Part shown: in pieces, positions 29,713 to 39,809 of the stretch | Layout of the letters: every line of letters starts with the position of its first letter | Numbering within the stretch: the first letter of the stretch is position 1 | Source: Pseudomonas baltica | GTDB taxonomy: Bacteria > Pseudomonadota > Gammaproteobacteria > Pseudomonadales > Pseudomonadaceae | Length of the DNA stretch: 64,000 nt | Assembly (NCBI RefSeq): GCF_031880315.1 | Contig: NZ_CP134771.1 | Coordinates: forward strand, 1,798,001 to 1,862,000 | Direction: 5' to 3' | Notes under the pieces: model-generated | Told to the model about the DNA's origin: nothing | Database searches by the model: none | The model's input: the letters and a program-made list of their open reading frames with translations, nothing else | Translations under genes and position numbers: made by a program

Positions 29713-30384
29713 ATGCATCACCTGCGCACCGCTGCACTCCTCACCCTCCTGCCGTTGTTTTCCGCCTGCCAGATGCTCGGACTGGGCGCCAACGAACCGC
29801 ACCCCAATGCCGGGCTCACGCGCATGCAAGGCGCACTGATTGGCGAAGGCGGTCATCTGCTGTTTCAACCTTGTGGCGAACATCGCCGTTTTGCGGTGAG
29901 CGATGTCGGCAACACCGGCGTGCTGCAGGAAGCCGGCAACCTGGCGAGCAAACCTGGCACCTTGTTCGTCGACCTGCGCGGCAGCTTCGATGCCAGCAAG
30001 ACCGGGGGCATGGACGGCACGCTCAAACTATCGCAGTTGTACCGCGTCGAACGTTCCGATACGGCCTGCAGCGATCCCAATTTCAAGTTGCAAACCGTGC
30101 ATGCCAGCGGCCACAACCCTGAATGGGAACTGAAAGTCAGCGCCAGCGGGATGGTCCTCAACCGTGCCGGCGAAGCCCCCTTGGCCCTGCCCTATCTGGA
30201 AGAACAACTGCCCGACGGCCGCCTCAACCTGTCGAGTGCCGCCAACGACCAGCGCATCGATGTCTGGTTGGCGCCGCAGCGCTGCGTCGACGGCGCCAGC
30301 GTGCAGTTTCTGACTGCCGAAATCCGTGTCAACGGCCAGGCTCAGCGCGGCTGCGGCTATTTCGGTGGTGGGCGCAACGACTGA
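29713..30384 (+). CDS. Uncharacterised lipoprotein (COG3650-like)
   Basis: 223 residues with a lipoprotein signal ending LFSAC (lipobox). After the Cys comes a globular part with FQPCGEHRRFAV near residue 55 and a C-terminal half that resembles the membrane-lipoprotein COG3650 type (AANDQRIDVWL...QRCVDGASVQFL). AAGGAG precedes ATG 29713. Function unknown; probably in the outer membrane facing the periplasm. Confidence 0.7.
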   Translation: MHHLRTAALLTLLPLFSACQMLGLGANEPHPNAGLTRMQGALIGEGGHLLFQPCGEHRRFAVSDVGNTGVLQEAGNLASKPGTLFVDLRGSFDASKTGGMDGTLKLSQLYRVERSDTACSDPNFKLQTVHASGHNPEWELKVSASGMVLNRAGEAPLALPYLEEQLPDGRLNLSSAANDQRIDVWLAPQRCVDGASVQFLTAEIRVNGQAQRGCGYFGGGRND

Positions 30385-30484
30385 ACGTCTGATTTAGCCT
30401 GACGCAGGCAGGCCCTGCCAGCTTATAATCGCCGGCTAGAAAAAGCTGCGGGGCCGTCCCTGCGGCTCGGATATTGGACCTGTC

Positions 30485-32101
30485 ATGTTACGAATCACCG
30501 AACTCAAGCTGCCCCTCGACCACACCGACGAGGCCTTGCGCCCTGCCATCGTGCAGCGCCTGGGCATCAGCGACGCTGACCTGCTGAACTTCACCCTGTT
30601 CAAGCGCAGCTACGATGCCCGCAAGAAAAACAGCGAGTTGCAGTTCATCTACACGATCGACCTCGAAGTCGCCGACGAAGCGCCACTGTTACAAAAGTTC
30701 GCCGACGATCACAACGTCAATCCGGCGCCGGACGTCACCTACAAGGTAGTCGGCCATGCGCCGGCCGACCTGGGCGAGCGTCCTGTGGTGGTCGGCTTCG
30801 GCCCGTGCGGCATCTTCGCCGCCTTGCTGCTGGCGCAGATGGGCTTCAAGCCGATCGTGCTGGAGCGCGGCCGCGAAGTCCGACAGCGCACCAAGGATAC
30901 CTGGGGCCTGTGGCGTAAAAGTGTGCTCAACCCCGAGTCCAACGTGCAGTTCGGCGAAGGCGGTGCCGGAACCTTCTCCGACGGCAAGCTCTACAGCCAG
31001 ATCAAGGATCCGCTGCACCACGGCCGCAAGGTGCTGCATGAGTTTGTGCGAGCCGGTGCGCCGGACGAGATCCTCTACGTGTCGAAACCGCACATCGGCA
31101 CCTTCCGCCTGACCGGCATGGTCGAAACCATGCGCAAGGAAATCGAAGCCTTGGGTGGCGAGGTGCGGTTCGAACAGAAAGTCACCGATGTACTGATCGA
31201 CAACGGGCAACTGCAAGGCATCGAACTGGCCAGCGGCGAGCAGTTGCTGTCCCGGCACGTGGTGCTGGCCTTGGGTCACAGCGCCCGCGACACCTTCCGC
31301 ATGCTGCACGCCCGCGACGTGTTCATGGAGGCCAAGCCGTTTTCGGTGGGTTTCCGTATCGAGCATCCGCAGACCGTCATCGACCAGGCACGGCTGGGCA
31401 AGTACGCCGGCCACCCGAAACTCGGCGCGGCCGATTACAAACTGGTGTATCACGCCAAGAATGGCCGCTCTGTCTACAGCTTCTGCATGTGCCCAGGCGG
31501 CACCGTGGTCGCGGCGACCTCCGAGCCCGAGCGCGTGGTCACCAATGGCATGAGCCAGTATTCGCGTAACGAACGCAATGCCAACTCCGGCATCGTCGTC
31601 GGCATCACCCCCGAGCAGGACTACCCGGGTGGCCCGCTGGCCGGTATCGAGTTGCAGGAACAGCTGGAATCCAAAGCCTACCTGCTGGGTGGCAGCAACT
31701 ATCACGCGCCCGCGCAACTGGTGGGGGACTTCGTCGCCGCCAAGGCATCGACCGCGCTGGGCAGCGTCGAGCCCTCGTACAAGCCCGGCGTATCGCTGGG
31801 CGATCTGGCCCTGGCGCTGCCGGCCTTTGCCATCGAGGCTATCCGCGAGGCGCTGCCGGCGTTCAACCGGCAGATCAAGGGCTATGCGATGCACGACGCG
31901 ATTCTCACCGGTATCGAAACCCGGACCTCGTCGCCGCTGCGTATTACTCGCGGCGCCGACCTGCAAAGCCTCAATGTTCGCGGCCTGTTCCCGGCGGGTG
32001 AAGGCGCAGGCTACGCTGGAGGTATTCTGTCGGCGGGTGTCGACGGAATCCGCATCGCCGAGGCGGTGGCGCGGGATATCCTTGGTATCCCAACACCGTA
32101 A
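30485..32101 (+). CDS. FAD-dependent oxidoreductase (COG2509 family)
   Basis: 538-residue predicted dehydrogenase. An N-terminal ~90-residue domain (TELKLPLDHTDEALRPAI) is followed by the dinucleotide-binding fold VVVGFGPCGIFAALLLAQM and QFGEGGAGTFSDGKL. GLFPAGEGAGYAGGILSAG near the C terminus is the FAD-binding finish. The family is conserved in many bacteria, but its substrate is not established. No signal peptide. Ribosome site weak (GGA only). Confidence 0.85.
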   Translation: MLRITELKLPLDHTDEALRPAIVQRLGISDADLLNFTLFKRSYDARKKNSELQFIYTIDLEVADEAPLLQKFADDHNVNPAPDVTYKVVGHAPADLGERPVVVGFGPCGIFAALLLAQMGFKPIVLERGREVRQRTKDTWGLWRKSVLNPESNVQFGEGGAGTFSDGKLYSQIKDPLHHGRKVLHEFVRAGAPDEILYVSKPHIGTFRLTGMVETMRKEIEALGGEVRFEQKVTDVLIDNGQLQGIELASGEQLLSRHVVLALGHSARDTFRMLHARDVFMEAKPFSVGFRIEHPQTVIDQARLGKYAGHPKLGAADYKLVYHAKNGRSVYSFCMCPGGTVVAATSEPERVVTNGMSQYSRNERNANSGIVVGITPEQDYPGGPLAGIELQEQLESKAYLLGGSNYHAPAQLVGDFVAAKASTALGSVEPSYKPGVSLGDLALALPAFAIEAIREALPAFNRQIKGYAMHDAILTGIETRTSSPLRITRGADLQSLNVRGLFPAGEGAGYAGGILSAGVDGIRIAEAVARDILGIPTP

Positions 32102-32105
32102 CGCC

Positions 32106-32190
32106 TGTAGCGAATCGGCGAGCCCGCGATCAGAGTGCCAGCCACAGCCCTGTAGCCGACACTCTTTTCGGGGGCGATCCCCTCGCTACA
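32106..32190. repeat. Imperfect inverted repeat after the oxidoreductase gene
   Basis: TGTAGCGA (32106-32113) and TCGCTACA (32183-32190) border an 85-nt segment with GC-rich palindromic pieces. It looks like a second type of extragenic palindromic repeat, different from the GTGGGAGC family. Confidence 0.35.
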
Positions 32191-32359
32191 TCGATGCTCC
32201 AGAAACGGGTTGTAACACTTATCAGACTCGTCCTATCAGCCCAAAACCGCAAAACTCCCGGCATTGCTACTTATAACAAAAAAGAATATAAATTTTATTT
32301 TAACAACTGACGACACAGGTTAGGGTGGCGGTCCTTCAACATTCTTCAACGAGGCTGCC

Positions 32360-33541
32360 ATGCGTATTCGCGGCGCTCTGACCCGGTTCATCCAAATGGA
32401 AGCGTCCAGCGGCCTGCTGCTGATCGCGGGTGCCGTATTGGCATTGATCATCAACAACTCGCCTTTGTCATCCCTCTATCAGAGCTTGCTTGATACCCAA
32501 GTGGTAGCGCAGATCGGCGCATTGAAGATCGACAAGCCTCTGCTGCTGTGGATCAACGACGGGCTCATGGCGTTGTTCTTTCTGCTGATCGGGCTGGAGG
32601 TCAAACGCGAAGTGCTGGCAGGCCAATTGTCCAACCCGGCACAGATCGTTCTGCCCGGCGCGGCAGCCATTGGCGGCATGCTGGTGCCTGCACTGATCTA
32701 CTGGTGGCTCAACCACCACGACTCCGCAGCGCTGGCCGGCTGGGCCATTCCAACCGCAACGGACATCGCCTTCGCGCTGGGCGTACTGGCGCTGCTGGGC
32801 AACCGTGTGCCGACCAGCCTCAAGCTGTTCCTGATGACCCTGGCGATCATCGATGACCTGGGCGCGATCATTATCATCGCCCTGTTCTACACCAGCGAAC
32901 TGTCAAGCATGGCCCTGCTGCTCGCCGCCGCTTGCCTGGCGGTGCTGATCGGCATGAATCGCCTGGGTGTCGTGCGCTTGGCGCCCTACCTGATCGTTGG
33001 TGTGATCTTGTGGGTCTGCGTGCTCAAGAGCGGCGTACACGCTACCCTGGCTGGCGTGGCGCTGGCTTTTTGCATTCCCCTGCGTACGGGCAACAAGCCC
33101 GCCCCGTTGGCCACCCTGGAACATGCCCTGCATCCCTGGGTGGCGTATGCGATCCTGCCGCTGTTCGCGTTCGCCAATGCCGGGCTGTCTCTCAAAGGCG
33201 TGACGCTGGAGAGTTTCACCCATCACGTGCCCATGGGTATCGCCGCGGGCCTGCTACTGGGCAAGGCCACTGGCGTGTTCGGGCTCACGTGGCTGGCGAT
33301 AAAAATCGGCATTGCAAAGCTGCCGTCCGGCGCCAACTGGGGTCAGGTTTTCGGCGTCGCCGTACTGTGCGGCATTGGCTTCACCATGAGCCTGTTCGTC
33401 GGCTCGCTGGCATTTGTGCCAGGGGTCAGCGAGTATGCCGGCGAAGACCGCATGGGTATCCTGACCGGGTCGGTGATGGCCGCGCTGCTGGGTTACGCGA
33501 TCACGGCAGCAGCCAGCAGGAAAAAATCCAAACTGGCGTGA
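32360..33541 (+). CDS. nhaA: Na+/H+ antiporter NhaA
   Basis: 393-residue inner membrane antiporter that expels Na+ in exchange for protons, especially at alkaline pH. The essential Asp pair is in [11 protein letters not shown] (Asp165, Asp166). The family N terminus ([19 protein letters not shown]) and [17 protein letters not shown] are intact. Length matches E. coli NhaA (388). GAGG precedes ATG. The upstream 60 nt are very AT-rich, consistent with a promoter; a bidirectional terminator follows. Confidence 0.95.
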   Translation: MRIRGALTRFIQMEASSGLLLIAGAVLALIINNSPLSSLYQSLLDTQVVAQIGALKIDKPLLLWINDGLMALFFLLIGLEVKREVLAGQLSNPAQIVLPGAAAIGGMLVPALIYWWLNHHDSAALAGWAIPTATDIAFALGVLALLGNRVPTSLKLFLMTLAIIDDLGAIIIIALFYTSELSSMALLLAAACLAVLIGMNRLGVVRLAPYLIVGVILWVCVLKSGVHATLAGVALAFCIPLRTGNKPAPLATLEHALHPWVAYAILPLFAFANAGLSLKGVTLESFTHHVPMGIAAGLLLGKATGVFGLTWLAIKIGIAKLPSGANWGQVFGVAVLCGIGFTMSLFVGSLAFVPGVSEYAGEDRMGILTGSVMAALLGYAITAAASRKKSKLA

Positions 33542-33562
33542 ACTTGCCTAACCAGCAGGCAT

Positions 33563-33599
33563 AAAAAAGCGGACCCTTGCATGCAAGGGCCCGCTTTTT
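33563..33599. terminator. Bidirectional rho-independent terminator
   Basis: A stem centred on the perfect palindrome CCCTTGCATGCAAGGG, extended by GCGG/CCGC, with A6 on the left and T5 on the right. It serves nhaA (+) and the convergent lipoprotein gene (-). Confidence 0.85.
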
Positions 33600-33613
33600 A
33601 TTGCAGCGCTGGA

Positions 33614-34078
33614 TCAGTGAGCGACGCGGCTGGTGCCGTCGACGGTCATGATGCGAACACGCTCACCGACACGGAAAATCTCGTTTTCCTGCACGGCCTG
33701 GACGTAGGCGCGCATGCTGCCATCGTCTTCGCGAACGGTGATTTCCACGCCTTGGGTTTTGGTCAGGCCTTCTTCGGCGGCCGAACCCGCCAAACCACCA
33801 GCGACGGCGCCAATGACAGCGGTGATGATGCTGCCGCGGCCGCCGCCAATCGCACTGCCAGCGACGCCGCCGACTACCGCACCAGCGCCAGCGCCGATTG
33901 GGGTCTTGCTGCCTTCGATCTTGACCGGCCGCAGCGAATCAATGGTGCCCATGCGCACGGTCTGCACACGGCGCGCTTCATCGCGGGAGTAGGAGTCGCC
34001 ACTCAGATCGGACATGCAACCGCTCAACAACAGTGACATGGTAGAGAAAAAGGCAACCATCACAACAGATTTACGCAT
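33614..34078 (-). CDS. Glycine-zipper outer membrane lipoprotein (SlyB-like)
   Basis: 154 residues. The signal ends SLLLSGC (lipobox). Glycine-zipper hairpin GAGAGAVVGGVAGSAIGGG and AVIGAVAGGLAGSAAEEG follow, then a small SH3-like C-terminal domain (EITVREDDG...FRVGERVRIM). SlyB-type lipoproteins stabilise the outer membrane under stress. ATG 34078 has GGAG upstream; the frame extends to 34135 without support. Separate from pdxH (192-nt gap) but on the same strand. Confidence 0.85.
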   Translation of the reverse strand: MRKSVVMVAFFSTMSLLLSGCMSDLSGDSYSRDEARRVQTVRMGTIDSLRPVKIEGSKTPIGAGAGAVVGGVAGSAIGGGRGSIITAVIGAVAGGLAGSAAEEGLTKTQGVEITVREDDGSMRAYVQAVQENEIFRVGERVRIMTVDGTSRVAH

Positions 34079-34270
34079 GAGAAATACTCCAGATTGGCAG
34101 ATGGCTATTAGACGCCGCAGTCTGCTCGGTGTCACGAAACAAGCTGTTTAAATTTGCTTCCATTCAGCTCAGGTACAGAGATGTCAGGCGGTGCTGGCAT
34201 CGCTGCAGCGGCCTTGTTCAGTCGACAGCACAAGCGCCCGAAAGGTCAGGCGCATTGTACAGGAGGAGGA

Positions 34271-34918
34271 TCAGGGTGCCAGACGCTCGCGCGTCCAGGC
34301 GGCCCCTTCGACGCGGTAGTTGAGGCGATCGTGCAGGCGGCTCGGGCGGCCCTGCCAGAACTCGATGCGCTCGGGCAGCAGTCGATAACCACCCCAATGG
34401 GGAGGACAGGTGGGCGCATCATCGGCAAAGCGCTGCTGGGTCTGCGCCAACAGCGCCTCCAGTTCGGCTCTGTCACTGATGACCTGGCTTTGCGGAGAGG
34501 CCCAAGCCCCGAGCCGGCTGCCCAGCGGACGCACCTGATAGTAGGCATCGGACTCTTCAGCACTGACCCTGACCACTCGCCCTTCGATACGCACCTGGCG
34601 CTCGAGCATCGGCCAGAAGAACGTCATCGCACCCAGTCCGGTGTCCGCCAGTTGCTGGCCCTTGGCGCTGCCATAGTTGCTGAAAAAGGTGAAACCCTGA
34701 TCATCCAGGCCCTTGAGCAACAGCACCCGGCAATGCGGACGCCCTTGCGCGTCCACGGTAGCCAGGGTCATGGCATTGGCCTCGACCGGGGGTTGTTCGG
34801 TCTTCACAGCGTCTTCGAACCATCGCCGAAACAGCGCGAAAGGTTCGGCCGGGGCTTGCGCCTCGGCGAGCCCGTCCCGGGTGTAGTCGCGACGCATGTC
34901 AGCGATGGCTTGGCTCAT
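34271..34918 (-). CDS. pdxH: Pyridoxamine 5'-phosphate oxidase PdxH
   Basis: 215-residue FMN enzyme that oxidises pyridoxine or pyridoxamine phosphate to pyridoxal 5'-phosphate. Recognisable blocks are [10 protein letters not shown] at the N terminus, [19 protein letters not shown] and [16 protein letters not shown] near the C terminus (substrate and FMN contacts). Length matches the family (218 in E. coli). It lies 17 nt after the OmpA-like lipoprotein gene on the same strand, the PA1048-PA1049 order of P. aeruginosa. Confidence 0.95.
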   Translation of the reverse strand: MSQAIADMRRDYTRDGLAEAQAPAEPFALFRRWFEDAVKTEQPPVEANAMTLATVDAQGRPHCRVLLLKGLDDQGFTFFSNYGSAKGQQLADTGLGAMTFFWPMLERQVRIEGRVVRVSAEESDAYYQVRPLGSRLGAWASPQSQVISDRAELEALLAQTQQRFADDAPTCPPHWGGYRLLPERIEFWQGRPSRLHDRLNYRVEGAAWTRERLAP

Positions 34919-34935
34919 GACTGTTTATCCGCCGC

Positions 34936-35922
34936 TCAGTTATTGCTGGTGGTGTCAGTAGTGGCTTTCTTGGCTACGGTTTTCTTCGCTGGAGTCGCCG
35001 CTTTGGCCGGAGCGGTTTTCTTCTTGGTTGCTGCAGGTTTGGCGGCAACGGCATTCTTGCCGGCGGTTTTCTTGGCTGCGGCGGTTGCAGGCTTGGCTGC
35101 AGTCGTTGCTGGCAACGGCTTGACGTCCTGCACCGCGACCATCTCGGCTGCCGGTGGCGTCGGTTGATTATAGCGGGCTACCAGCGCGATCATGGTTTCT
35201 TGCGGGGTCAGCATGATTTCGACGCGGCGGTTAAGGGCACGGCCCTCGACGCTATCGTTGGCGGCGCGCGGCATGACCGAGCCCATGCCACGCAGGTTGA
35301 GGCGGTCACGCTGCAGGCCGCTCAGGCGAAAGATCGACGCCACTGACTGTGCACGCTGCAGGCTCAATGACTGGTTGGCGCTGGCAGCACCACTGGTGTC
35401 GGCGTGACCAAGCACCAATGCGGCAGTTTTCGGATCGGTTTCGATGACCTTGGCGACGCGGGTGATCGGTCCCAGGGTCACTGGCAGGAGCATTTCCGGA
35501 CGTTTGGGGTTGAAGTTGCTGTCAGCAGGCACAGTGATGACCAGCAGGTCCTCACGACGCTCGACCTGAAAGTTGCTGTCCTTGAGAGCTTCGCGCACCT
35601 TGGGCTCGTAGTTGTCGAGCCAGGCTTTGGTCGCTTTGGCATCGATCTTGGGAACGGCTGCCACGGCCGGGGCATCGGCTGGTTTGTCGCTGCTTGCGAA
35701 CGGCCACCACCAGTGGTTTTCGCTCTGGGCCTTGGCATCGGAGGCCGCATCAGCCTTGGCGACGCGATCGTTCACCGCCTGCTCGACGCCTTTGTCCGCC
35801 GACTGTTGAAAACCGAACTGCCACCAGTGCGGCCCGGTGTCGGCACCGCTCAGGGACGGGGTTTGCGCGCAACCGGTAATGGCCAGGCAAAGTGCAAAAG
35901 CGAAGGATTTATTCGGCAACAT
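34936..35922 (-). CDS. OmpA-family lipoprotein with Lys/Ala-rich C-terminal tail
   Basis: 328 residues. The lipobox Cys18 is in LAITGC. The peptidoglycan-binding OmpA domain lies at about 155-245 (VLGHADTSGAASANQSLSLQRA; NRRVEIML). The remaining ~80 residues are a low-complexity Ala/Lys/Thr/Pro tail with AAKPA-, KKTA- and PAKK-type repeats, like the tails of AlgP or histone H1. Such a basic tail on an envelope lipoprotein is odd; it may bind peptidoglycan, LPS or DNA, or be a spacer. ATG 35922 begins the signal peptide; the open frame to 35964 is disregarded. Confidence 0.85.
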   Translation of the reverse strand: MLPNKSFAFALCLAITGCAQTPSLSGADTGPHWWQFGFQQSADKGVEQAVNDRVAKADAASDAKAQSENHWWWPFASSDKPADAPAVAAVPKIDAKATKAWLDNYEPKVREALKDSNFQVERREDLLVITVPADSNFNPKRPEMLLPVTLGPITRVAKVIETDPKTAALVLGHADTSGAASANQSLSLQRAQSVASIFRLSGLQRDRLNLRGMGSVMPRAANDSVEGRALNRRVEIMLTPQETMIALVARYNQPTPPAAEMVAVQDVKPLPATTAAKPATAAAKKTAGKNAVAAKPAATKKKTAPAKAATPAKKTVAKKATTDTTSNN

Positions 35923-36032
35923 GATCAGTCCGCAAGGTGATGTGAAGATAAATCGGGTTAACAAACCCGCATAAACTATTGATTGGATAGTAGAACATTC
36001 GGCGCATCATAGCGCACCGTCGGTCGATTCGC

Positions 36033-37178
36033 TCAAAGACAGCTCGCCAGTACCGCTGACAACCGCTGCACCCTTGGGTCCATGAGGATATAAGGCCCCA
36101 AAGTGTTGGTGACAAAACCAAAAGCGACGTCTCGCTCGGGATCGGCGAAACCGATGGAGCCACCGGCGCCCGGGTGGCCGAACGCCTTCGGCCCGAGGCC
36201 AAACGTGGCGTTGGCCACGTGCGGTTGATCGAGCATGCAGCCCAGGCCGAAGCGCGTGGCCGTCAGTAGGGTCAGGTCCTGGCCGATGCTGTGCTCGCGG
36301 GTCAGCTCTTCGAGCAGCTCCGGCTCGAGCAGCCGCCCGTCCAGCAGGCCGCTATAAAAGCCGGCCAGGCTGCGGGCGTTGCCGTGCCCGTTCGCCGCTG
36401 GCTGCTGCATGCGCCGCCATTCGGGTTTGTTGGTGCTGGTCAGGATCGAAGGCGGATTGGTGAAGGCTTTGGTGCTCAGGGCTTCGGGCTCGCGCATGGT
36501 GACCTGCAAAAGGCGCCGGGAGGCGTCGTCGCCACTGTTGCCCTTGCCACGGGCAATATGGGCGACGCGGTGGAACTCCTGGTCATCCAGCCCGACGTGG
36601 AAATCCAGCCCCAACGGCCGTGCCACTCGCGCGCCGATAGACTCGCCCGGGCCGCGACCGTCGGCCAGTCGAATCAGTTCGCCCACCAGCCAGCCATAGG
36701 TGATCGCCGCGTAGCCATGGGCGGTACCGGGCGTCCACCAGGGTGCTTCGGCGGCAAGGGCATCGACCATTACCTGCCAGTCGTAGAGCGCTTCGGCCGG
36801 CAACTGCTGGCGTAACGCAGGCAGGCCGGCACGGTGACTGAGCAAGTGCCGCAGGGTGACCCGCTCCTTGCCCGCGGCAGCGAACGCCGGCCAGTAATGG
36901 GCGACCGGCGCGTCGAGGCTGAGCTTGCCCTCGCCCACCAGTTGCAGGGCGGTAACCGCCGTGAAGGTCTTGGTGCAGGAAAACAGGTTGGCGATGGTAT
37001 CGGTGTGCCAGGCCTGGCTGGCGTCCTTGTCGGCGGTGCCGGCCCACAGATCGATGACCGACTCGCCGCCGATCTGGATGCACAATGCCGCTCCGCGCTC
37101 CTGAGGATCATCGAACAACGCCGCGAAAGCGTCGCGTACCGGTTCGAACTGAAGCTCGTAATGACCCTGAATCTGCAC
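36033..37178 (-). CDS. Serine hydrolase, class C beta-lactamase/EstB family
   Basis: 381-residue esterase-type member of the penicillin-binding fold. The nucleophile motif SCTK (SxxK) is in LFSCTKTFTAVTALQL, a YAAITYGW block carries the Tyr, and HPGAGGSIGF replaces the KTG box. No signal peptide, which fits the EstB/lactonase-like cytoplasmic group rather than a resistance enzyme. The start is probably GTG 37178 (VQIQGHYE); the frame runs to 37268. It follows the GH-like and dinG genes on the same strand. Confidence 0.85.
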   Translation of the reverse strand: MQIQGHYELQFEPVRDAFAALFDDPQERGAALCIQIGGESVIDLWAGTADKDASQAWHTDTIANLFSCTKTFTAVTALQLVGEGKLSLDAPVAHYWPAFAAAGKERVTLRHLLSHRAGLPALRQQLPAEALYDWQVMVDALAAEAPWWTPGTAHGYAAITYGWLVGELIRLADGRGPGESIGARVARPLGLDFHVGLDDQEFHRVAHIARGKGNSGDDASRRLLQVTMREPEALSTKAFTNPPSILTSTNKPEWRRMQQPAANGHGNARSLAGFYSGLLDGRLLEPELLEELTREHSIGQDLTLLTATRFGLGCMLDQPHVANATFGLGPKAFGHPGAGGSIGFADPERDVAFGFVTNTLGPYILMDPRVQRLSAVLASCL

Positions 37179-37282
37179 CGAAAGCCCCCGCAACCCATGA
37201 ACAAAAGTGCGGGCATTGTTCCAGTCTGCGCGGCGTTTGGGAACCCATGGGCGCTGGGTGGCGCCCATGGCCGGTTATCCGG

Positions 37283-39700
37283 TCAGTGCGAGCCGCCTTT
37301 ACCGCCATGACCAGGGCCGCCAGCCGCGCCATGGGCGCCGCCCTTGCCATCATGGGCCGGGGCTGCAACAGCCGGGGCCAGCTTGCGCAGCCGGTCAAGG
37401 GCGGCGAGATTGCTCTTGCGTACCGACGTCACAAATCCGGTATAGGGCAGATCGGTGATCGCCACCAGGCCGAAGTGGCCATTTTCACCGTCCAGCAAGC
37501 GCCCGGTCAGGGGTTCGTCCAGATACTGGAACCAGTGCACACCGACGATCGACGGTTCCTTCAAGGCGGCATCGAGAAACTTATCGTAGGCCGGGCCACG
37601 GTCCTCTTCATGGGCCACCTCCATCACACCCGGCCAGAACAGACCGCGATCACGCGAGCCGAAGTGGAACTCGGTGACCAGCACCGGTTTGTCCAGCGCC
37701 GCCAGGGCCTTGAAGTCATAGCCGTCCTGCGGCGTCGGGGTGTAGAAGTTGAAGCTCAGCACATCGCAATACTGGGCGCAGGCCTCGACCGCCTCCGGAG
37801 TGCTGACAGCGAAGCGGCCGCCTAGCAGCAGTTGGTTCGGCGCATGCCATTTCAACGCATCGGACACGGTCTTGAAGTAGGTGTCCGCGAAGGTTTCCTG
37901 GAAGTGCTGGTAGTCGGCTTCGATCTGTGGATGTTCGGCGTTTGGCAGCGGGCCCTGGAAGCCGGGATCTTCCATCAATTCCCACGCCGATAGCTGGATG
38001 CCCCAGGCTTTCGACAGCCCTTCCTGATTGCGGTATTTATCGCGCAACTGCTTTAGGAAAGCGCGTTTGGCCGGAATATCGGTCGTCAGCTTGAGCGTTC
38101 CAAGGGCCAGCGCATAGCGGGTTTCAGGCGTCGCGCCGGGGCCGGCCCAGGCCAGCTCGTTGTCCGCGTAGTAACCGATCAACCAAGGATCTTCGCGATG
38201 GTCGCGGGCGGCGATAGCCACGGCGCGCTCGGTGGCCATGGCAAAGCGTGGATCGAAGGGGTCGGGCATGCGCCCCCACCAATCCATGCCAGTGCTGATG
38301 CTGGCGTAATCGCCGACGATCGACAGCGGCAGGGTGTAAGGCACGCGCTCGGCGCTTTCGAAGCCGGCGTCGCTCCAATTACCGATGGTGTTGAAACCCC
38401 AGCCTTGCAGGCGATCAAGGGTATGGGCCTGCCAGCGCGCGGCATCGAACGCCGCCGGCGCGCCAGGCTTGCCATAGGTGCGCTGCAGGTTGGAAGCATA
38501 GAAATCGAACCAGCGCCCATGGTTATAGCCCACGCCCTGGGCCGAGCCGTTGCCACTGCGATCATCCCGTTGGCCGTAAAATGCCGACGCCGGGTCTTCA
38601 GGCTTGGGAAGGCTGGAGAACATCCATTCACGGCCTTCTGTGTAAGTCCGCTCGTTGTCGGCCGTCACCGCGTTGACCCCGAGCGAATAGAACGGATGGC
38701 CTTCAGGCGTCACCAGGTACCAGCGACCGTCCTGTTTCTGGGTGCGAAAAAAACCGGTGGCCTCGAAGCTCACGCCCCCCGTCACGCCACCAAATCGATC
38801 AAGGCCCGATTTTTTACGCTCAGCCAGCCAGCCCTTGAGTTGCTGCTGCTCGCGCCCGGCTTCGGTCTGGAGTTGCTCGTCGCTGCTGATTTTTTCCGGC
38901 CAGCGGCTGCGAGTGAACTGCCCGTAGGCATCGACGATCTGGCTGTACGCGGCCTTCTGCAGCGTATCGCCGGACGACAACGCCACACGTTCGACCAAAA
39001 TGCTTTGCGCGACGTTGGGCTTGTCCAGCGACAGCGTCACCGACGCCACCTGATCACGACTCAGGTCACCGGCACTGCTGGCCAGCAGCACGCGTTGGCC
39101 GTCCTGCGTCCAGGGCATCGGCGGGCCGGCACGCATGCCCTGGCTGGATGGCGAACTGGCCAGCAGCGGCACGATCACCGTCTGGGCAGGACCGGCCGGT
39201 AGATCGATGCGGCTGGTGAGGGTCTTGCCGTCAGTACTCTGCAGCGTGACATAAAGGGTCAGGGCCCAATCCATCGCACTCTGCACGCGCAGGGTCAGGG
39301 CGCTGTTCTGCCGCCAGTCCCACACTCCAGTCGGGGGTGCCAGGCGCAGGCTGGGTTTGTCTGCTGCACTGAAGGTAACGCGCCGCAAGACCTCACCCTC
39401 TGCGGTCTGCTCGGCATTGGCCTGAGGCAGATCGGCACCCTGCGTGATGATCTTGACCGTATCGGTCGGCCGCACGAAGTTGAACAGTGCCTGCGGGCCG
39501 CTGGAGTCCGCAGCCGAAGTGGCGGATGGCGGGATAGCGGCTGCCGGGGTAACAGGGGTTGGCGCCTCAGTGCTCGGCGTGGCAGCGACTGGCATTTGGC
39601 TCGGCGCGCTGGCGGGCACGGCAGGTGCCTCGCTCTCGGCGGCCATCAGTGGAGCCACGAACATCAGCGCAAGTACAGCTGGCAGGGAACGGCGCAACAT
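37283..39700 (-). CDS. Secreted glycoside hydrolase-like protein (clan GH-A, agarase-like)
   Basis: 805 residues. A signal peptide ends PLMAA; then ~65 residues rich in Pro/Ala/Thr, and a beta-rich domain at about 75-245. The catalytic barrel follows. It has the two expected acids: Glu515 after Asn in YYADNELAWAG (acid/base) and Glu677 in LVTEFHFGSRD (nucleophile). This pattern fits GH50/GH42-type enzymes; the polysaccharide substrate is unknown. The last ~25 residues are a Gly/His/Lys tail. ATG 39700 begins the signal peptide; the frame is open to 39760. It sits 109 nt downstream of dinG. Confidence 0.7.
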   Translation of the reverse strand: MLRRSLPAVLALMFVAPLMAAESEAPAVPASAPSQMPVAATPSTEAPTPVTPAAAIPPSATSAADSSGPQALFNFVRPTDTVKIITQGADLPQANAEQTAEGEVLRRVTFSAADKPSLRLAPPTGVWDWRQNSALTLRVQSAMDWALTLYVTLQSTDGKTLTSRIDLPAGPAQTVIVPLLASSPSSQGMRAGPPMPWTQDGQRVLLASSAGDLSRDQVASVTLSLDKPNVAQSILVERVALSSGDTLQKAAYSQIVDAYGQFTRSRWPEKISSDEQLQTEAGREQQQLKGWLAERKKSGLDRFGGVTGGVSFEATGFFRTQKQDGRWYLVTPEGHPFYSLGVNAVTADNERTYTEGREWMFSSLPKPEDPASAFYGQRDDRSGNGSAQGVGYNHGRWFDFYASNLQRTYGKPGAPAAFDAARWQAHTLDRLQGWGFNTIGNWSDAGFESAERVPYTLPLSIVGDYASISTGMDWWGRMPDPFDPRFAMATERAVAIAARDHREDPWLIGYYADNELAWAGPGATPETRYALALGTLKLTTDIPAKRAFLKQLRDKYRNQEGLSKAWGIQLSAWELMEDPGFQGPLPNAEHPQIEADYQHFQETFADTYFKTVSDALKWHAPNQLLLGGRFAVSTPEAVEACAQYCDVLSFNFYTPTPQDGYDFKALAALDKPVLVTEFHFGSRDRGLFWPGVMEVAHEEDRGPAYDKFLDAALKEPSIVGVHWFQYLDEPLTGRLLDGENGHFGLVAITDLPYTGFVTSVRKSNLAALDRLRKLAPAVAAPAHDGKGGAHGAAGGPGHGGKGGSH

Positions 39701-39809
39701 AGACGGATGTATCTCCTCGATGAGGCCCGGCGGACCTCGGTACTTGTGTATAGACAGCATAGAAGGGCATTGCGCTCAATGCCCGCACTGGACCTGAGCG
39801 GTCAACGGC

